From contig NZ_LQPH01000025.1 in the NCBI RefSeq assembly GCF_002102255.1, positions 1-46,490 on the forward strand: a stretch of DNA of 46,490 nt, written 5' to 3'. Positions 42,936 through 46,490 of this stretch are shown here, one piece after another. The DNA comes from Mycobacterium nebraskense (GTDB taxonomy: Bacteria; Actinomycetota; Actinomycetes; Mycobacteriales; Mycobacteriaceae). How positions within the stretch are numbered: position 1 is the first letter of the stretch; the number at the start of each line of letters is the position of its first letter. Made by a program: the position numbers and the translations under genes. Below the pieces are notes generated by a model that was not told the origin of the DNA, searched no databases, and worked only from the letters and a program-made list of their open reading frames with translations.

Positions 42936-43774
42936 CGATGCCCCTCGACAACAGCACCACGTGCGTCGCGCTGCAGCAGCCGATCAACGTACAGCGCGAC
43001 CGCCGAAACCGTGACCAGCAGACCATACTGGGTGGTAGCGCTCAACCCATCGCTCGCGCCAGAGATGTCCGTTGTGCCGACGTTGCACAACAACACGTTG
43101 AGCGTGAAGATGCTTAGCGCCGCCAGGGACGAAGAAGCTGCGATGGTTGGCAGGGTCGACATCTGCATCAAAAACCGCAACTTGGACGATGAACTCAAAC
43201 CATTGGAACGGCCTCTCAGCACGGCCTTTTGCCGAATTGAAATGGCATCTGCGAAAACACGCCGCCAGCTCCCAACGCTGGAAAAGGTCTGATCCCGGAC
43301 GTCTTCGACGAGAATGACTCTGGCCGTGATCACCGGGTCATCCATAGGTCGCGAACCCACGGTGAAGTGTTCTGCGGCTGCTGTCACCGCCAGCGGAATC
43401 CGGGCCGGCAGCACCTCCTCGATGCGTTTCACCCAATCAACAAACTTTTCGGAATCCCACCACCCAATCGGATACCCCATGTCAACGAGCTTGTCATTGA
43501 GCGCCCGATGCTGCTGGCCATGCACCGATTCCTGACCGATAAACCCGGCCACCCGCTTCTTCAACCCAGGATCGGTGACCTCATCGGCAAACCGGCGCAC
43601 CGACCGAATGAACAACTCCTCCCCCGGCGGGAACGACCCCGACAAGTTCGCCAGAAAGTGGCTGAAGATGATGTCGTCATCCACGATAATAGTTGCTGCC
43701 CTCCCCCCACCGAGAAACATATCCGCCGAGTCCTCGGATACCGAGACCCCACTCGGTGCACTCATAGTGGTCAC
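42932..43774 (-). pseudogene. Chimeric open frame: PF10118 N-terminal half joined to a decayed YrbE
   Basis: The frame is open for 280 codons. Residues about 32-138 (DDDIIFSHFLANLSGSFPPG to AVTAAAEHFT) equal the PF10118 protein at 25375-26265. Before them the true PF10118 N-terminus (GSRYPRTRRICF) is in another frame, so the start is frameshifted. From about 43360 downward the sequence changes to a degenerate YrbE. IFTLNVLLCNVGTTDISGAS and TTQYGLLVTVSAVA mirror IFTLNILLAEFGAADVSGAG and VTQLGPLVTVLVVA of YrbEA. The frame ends in a GTGA overlap with yrbEA. It is probably a recombination product with no function; translation remains possible. Confidence 0.75.
43360..43678. repeat. 319-bp near-identical repeat, copy B (see 25821-26139)
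   Basis: This is the second copy of the tract in the PF10118 gene, 316/319 identical and ungapped. It begins exactly where the decayed YrbE sequence ends. It stops within the PF10118 N-terminal coding region, beyond which the two loci differ by many substitutions and a frameshift. Confidence 0.95.
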
Positions 43775-43935
43775 GACCCCCTATATATCTAGCCTGTGCC
43801 CCCGTCGACCACGAAGGTTACCTTTTCCCCGAACTTCTAGTTTCGGATACTGACAGTACAGGGTGTCGGGCGTTACAGTACTGCGAAGCGACAGGGTGCG
43901 CAACGCTAGCCCCGCGACGTGCTGACCGCGGGGGG
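43775..43935. promoter_or_regulatory. Relic of the PF10118 upstream region, possible importer promoter region
   Basis: This stretch resembles the sequence upstream of the PF10118 gene at 26265. GATAC(T)GACAGTAC at 43846-43859, CAGTACTG at 43876-43883 and GCGACAGGGTGCGCAA correspond to similar bases near 26300-26360. It is the only nearby upstream sequence for the minus-strand importer operon. No clear -35/-10 pair was found. Confidence 0.4.
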
Positions 43936-44227
43936 GCGGTCAAGGTGCAGGCCCCGCGGGTCAATGACAAACGTATTGATCCCGATACCGTTGAGCGGCA
44001 GCGGTTCTCGTCGACGATCGTGCCGGCGTAAGCGCGTAAGTCGCCGCAGATGGCCGAGGTGTTGCCGTTGCTGTACCTGCATGGGCGATCCAGCGGGGAT
44101 TTCAGGCCGGAGCCCTGGAGCAGTTCCTGGGTCGGGGGCCGGGTTGTCGGCAGCCACGATTACCCGGCTGACCGCCCAGTGGCAAGACGAAGTCGCCGCG
44201 TTCGGCGGCAGGGATCTGTCCGCCACC
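43936..44227 (+). pseudogene. IS256-family transposase fragment
   Basis: The plus strand reads VKVQAPRVNDKRIDPDTVER, QRFSSTIVPA, a TAA, then ARKSPQMAEVLPLLYLHG. After a frameshift near 44110 it continues GSGAGLSAATITRLTAQWQD, EVAAFGGRDLSAT. This is the region before the first catalytic Asp in IS256-family transposases. It is cut at the right by the end of an IS3 element at 44228, after DLSAT. The 5' part is missing, so it is a relic. Confidence 0.75.
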
Positions 44228-44318
44228 TGAATCGCCCCGGTGAGTCCGGAGACTTTCTGATGTGAGATTTCAGCCAGCGGCTGGTCTCTGGCGTGGAGTG
44301 CAATAGGCGGCTTCGAGT

Positions 44319-45578
44319 TCAACTGGTGGGGATATCGCCGCAGTATTCGTAGAGGCGACGGTGGTTGAACCAGTCGATCCGCCGTGCGGTGGCCAGCTCG
44401 ACGTCCTTGATGGAGCGCCAGGGCTTGCCGGGCTTGATCAGCTCGGTCTTGTACAGGCCGTTGACCGTCTCGGCTAGTGCATTGATGCTCCTATATCCGT
44501 CAAGCGGCTGGTTTTTCGGCTTGTGGAGTGGTGCGCAGTGGATGCACGAGGCCCATATCTCACGGGCAAGGAAGCGTTTTAAGCACCGGATGATTTCGGC
44601 CTTGGACTTGCCTTCGGCGGTGCGTCTTGCGAGGTACGCCTGGGTGGGTTGATGGTGTTGCATGCCCACGATGACGGTGCGGTAGATCGCCGCATTAGCC
44701 TGGCGGTGGCCATCCCAGTTGAGCAGGTGGCGAACGGTTTTGCCGGTGGAGGCTGGGATCGGGCACACGCCGCACAGCTTGGTCCACGCGGCTTCAATAC
44801 GGATCCGGTCGGGGTTGTCGCCGGCGACGATGAGCATCTCGGCGGCGGTGTCGGCGCCGATGCCGAATGCTGCGGTCAACTCTGGCGCGATCTCGGTGAC
44901 CAATTGGGCGAGTAGTTTCTCGTGTTCAGTGATCTCCTCGTTGAGATGCTGCCAGCGGCGGGCGATCGAGCGCAGGGTGTGCTTGGTTGCGGCTTCGACC
45001 GTGCTGATGCCAGCTGGCCTCAGGCCGGCGTAGCGGCGGATTAGGGCCATCTTGGACAAGGGCTGCAGTTGTTCACGCAGCTCGTCTGGGGCGTTAACGA
45101 TGACCGTCTTCAGCGAGATCATCGCTGCCGAACGGGCTTTGACCGCAATATTTTTGGCGATTTTGATCTGTCGGATCATATCCACGGTGTCATCGGCGGT
45201 CTTCGGGGTGGCGGTGGCATGGCTACCAAGCACGGCACGGGCGGCGTTTTCGGCGTCCAGGAAGTCGGACTTGCCGCGCAGCCGCCGGTCGCGCCGGTCG
45301 GTGCGCATTACCTCCACGACACCGATGTCGCTGCGACGCACGGCTGCGGTCAGGCCGGCTCCGTAGGAGCCGGTGCCTTCGATGGCGAAGGTCAGGATGT
45401 GGCCCGGGTGGCTAGCCCATTCGATCAGCTCGGCATAGCCGGCGCGGTCGGCTTGGAACGTTCCGGTGTCAAGCACCGCGCCGAAGTCGTCGAACGCGGC
45501 GGCGACATGAACGAACTTGTGGGTATCAACACCGATCACGACTCGACCGCGGCGAGGTGTGGTTGCCATGCTTGTCAT
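44319..45578 (-). CDS. IS110-family transposase (element 2) reading through into IS3
   Basis: The open frame has 419 codons. The DEDD domain begins GRVVIGVDTHKFVHVAAAFD, with EGTGSYGAG and KSDFLDAENAARAVLG. The C-terminal domain has FGIGADTAAEMLIVAGDNPD and TKLCGVCPIPASTGKTVRHL. The IS110-encoded part appears to end near LDGYRSI (about 44487). The last about 55 residues (NALAETVNGLYKTEL onward) are IS3 OrfB sequence read in the same frame, because the element carries no stop before its right end. ATG at 45578 or 45569 is the start. The catalytic region looks intact, so activity is possible if the foreign tail is tolerated. Confidence 0.85.
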   Translation of the reverse strand: MTSMATTPRRGRVVIGVDTHKFVHVAAAFDDFGAVLDTGTFQADRAGYAELIEWASHPGHILTFAIEGTGSYGAGLTAAVRRSDIGVVEVMRTDRRDRRLRGKSDFLDAENAARAVLGSHATATPKTADDTVDMIRQIKIAKNIAVKARSAAMISLKTVIVNAPDELREQLQPLSKMALIRRYAGLRPAGISTVEAATKHTLRSIARRWQHLNEEITEHEKLLAQLVTEIAPELTAAFGIGADTAAEMLIVAGDNPDRIRIEAAWTKLCGVCPIPASTGKTVRHLLNWDGHRQANAAIYRTVIVGMQHHQPTQAYLARRTAEGKSKAEIIRCLKRFLAREIWASCIHCAPLHKPKNQPLDGYRSINALAETVNGLYKTELIKPGKPWRSIKDVELATARRIDWFNHRRLYEYCGDIPTS

Positions 45579-45793
45579 TGCGACCTTCAGCGGGTTGTTG
45601 AGGCTGGCCGGTCGGGTGACGGGACTGCGATGGGACCTGGTGTGGTCAGGCTTCTATGAGGTCACTGCCCGCTCGGTCAGCACGAGGTGGAACGACCGCC
45701 CGTTGGACGACAGATCAACAGCCAGGACACCCATACCGCTGGGTCAGTCATAACACGAGTCAGGCGACCAGACAGCCGCCAACATTCTCACAG
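44487..45793 (-). mobile_element. IS110-family element 2, inserted in IS3 OrfB
   Basis: The IS3 OrfB reading SSYD...NALAETVNGL is interrupted between these positions, and the interruption contains the IS110 transposase and its 5' noncoding end. The boundaries are placed by comparing with the expected uninterrupted IS3 codons and are accurate to a few bases. It is about 1.3 kb long and in the same orientation as the IS3. It is a different IS110 type from the one at 3958-5427. Confidence 0.75.
45579..45792 (-). ncRNA. Candidate bridge RNA region of IS110 element 2
   Basis: About 214 noncoding bases precede the transposase start on the minus strand, up to the IS3 junction. By analogy with characterised IS110 elements this end is expected to encode the bridge RNA. 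The target loop should pair with the IS3 sequence around the SSYD/NALAET codons. No folding was done. Confidence 0.4.
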
Positions 45794-46490
45794 TCATAGG
45801 AGCTGCCGACCGCTCGGACCGAGGACTGGATGCCCGCTTCTGCGTGCCGTTCGCTGAACCTGATCGAGGTGTATTGACTGCGATCCCCGATCCGTCTGGT
45901 GGACAACGTCTTTGAGATCAGTACACCTTCTTGTTGACGGTTCTAGATGGCTTGCTCGATCGCATCGAGGACCATCGAGGTGGCCATCGTGGAAGCGACC
46001 CGCCAGCCCAGCATCCCGCCGCGCGTAGGCGTCGGTGGCGAAAGCGACGTAGGCAAACCCTGCTCGACGGTGCATCTGGCCACTGGAGTGCCCTCGCGGT
46101 TGAGCGCCAGCCACACCTTGTGGGCACCGTACACGCCGTAGTTGGCGGCGTAGAGCCGGCTGATCTGTTCTTTGAGTTCGTCGTCACGGCGTTCGCGGCG
46201 GCTGGGCTCGCGGTTGATGTGGTCGTAATAGGTCGATGGGGCGATCGGCATACCCAGCTCGGTCAGCTGTGTGCAGATCGACTCGACACCCCACCGCAAA
46301 CCATCAGGGCCATCGCGGTGACCGTGATGATCGGCGATGAACTGGGTGATTAGTGTGTTGGCAGGTCGAGCTCGGCCGCGGAGAAAGCCGACGCCGTCTT
46401 GAAAATCGCATTGGTTATCTGAGGTTCTCAGCGTCCTGTCGATGATGTAAACGACACGCGGTCCGGGGTGCGCCGAGATCCGTTGTGGGC

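Larger units (their letters stand above)
44228..46490 (-). pseudogene. IS3-family element with broken OrfB, interrupted by IS110, running off the window
   Basis: The element's end is TGAATCGCCCCGGTGAGTCC at 44228, a typical terminal repeat of mycobacterial IS3 copies. Reading minus from 46490, traces of OrfA/OrfB (AIFKTASAFSAAELDLP, frameshifted) lead to WGVESICTQLTELGMPIAPS and YGVYGAHKVWLALNREGTPV. A deletion after CTVE removes the first catalytic Asp; the frame resumes near RGGMLGWRVASTMATSMVLD. A TAG interrupts AI*NRQQEGV, further shifts follow, and SSYD at 45793 meets the IS110. The tail NALAETVNGLYKTELIKPGK continues left of 44487. One extra C at the CGDIP codons causes the stop at 44319. 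It is inactive. Confidence 0.8.

Noticed and set aside
25821..43678. The 319-bp repeat as ends of a composite transposon
   Set aside because: The tract is internal to a coding gene, has no transposase or terminal motifs and shows no target duplication; gene conversion or duplication explains it better.
1..46490. CRISPR arrays, tRNA and rRNA genes
   Set aside because: No regularly spaced repeats with spacers and no tRNA or rRNA-like segments were seen on reading. The repeats at 12175-12242 and 18800-18842 belong to IS21 ends.

Overview
The window looks like a chromosomal (or large-plasmid) accessory region of a mycobacterium. The evidence is an MmpL transporter relic, a complete yrbEA-yrbEB-mceA-F importer operon, an EthA-like Baeyer-Villiger monooxygenase, TetR/SDR/thiolase/PaaI lipid-metabolism genes, generally high GC and GTG/TTG starts, and mycobacterial-type insertion sequences. 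The species cannot be fixed from sequence alone. The density of IS elements and broken genes points to a genome under reductive decay or strong IS activity. Some isolated frameshifts could also be sequencing errors.

Layout. 1-2594: MmpL pseudogene. 2626-8037 (minus): a lipid operon of thiolase-like protein, zinc alcohol dehydrogenase, carboxymuconolactone-decarboxylase-like protein and broken PaaI thioesterase. An IS110 element (about 3958-5427) sits inside it, between a ribosome binding site and its start codon. 8158-11884 (plus): a divergent TetR regulator, PaaI thioesterase, alpha/beta hydrolase and carboxylesterase. 12170-18847: an IS21-family element with a 6-bp target duplication (CCCTGC). 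Its istA is split by a 4.1-kb transposon carrying two tyrosine recombinases and a DUF1330-like gene. 18933-21558: a compact diiron-protein / SCP2-like / ferredoxin / SCP2-like gene set. 21886-26265 (minus): SDR, Baeyer-Villiger-type monooxygenase and two PF10118 ferritin-like proteins. 26811-27674: divergent SDR. 27887-28915 (minus): AurF-like diiron protein. 28916-30658: a graveyard of IS and SDR remnants. 30659-31582: another ferritin-like diiron protein, followed by a flavoprotein start cut off by a dead ISL3 element (31641-33101) and an IS3 scrap. 33252-42935 (minus): the Mce importer operon. 42932-43774 (minus): a chimeric open frame joining a PF10118 copy to a decayed YrbE. 43936-46490: IS256 remnant interrupted by IS3, itself interrupted by a second IS110.

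Functional picture (inference). Five full-length ferritin-like diiron proteins, a sixth partial copy, a ferredoxin, two SCP2-like lipid carriers, an FAD monooxygenase and several dehydrogenases, hydrolases and a thiolase lie next to an Mce lipid importer. This resembles an uptake-and-oxidation island for a hydrophobic substrate such as a sterol, terpenoid or long-chain lipid. The substrate is not identifiable from the sequence. The most unusual items are the diiron/SCP2/ferredoxin operon, the tyrosine-recombinase transposon with a DUF1330-like third gene, two IS110 elements with candidate bridge-RNA regions, and a 319-bp tract that is 316/319 identical between two otherwise diverged PF10118 copies.
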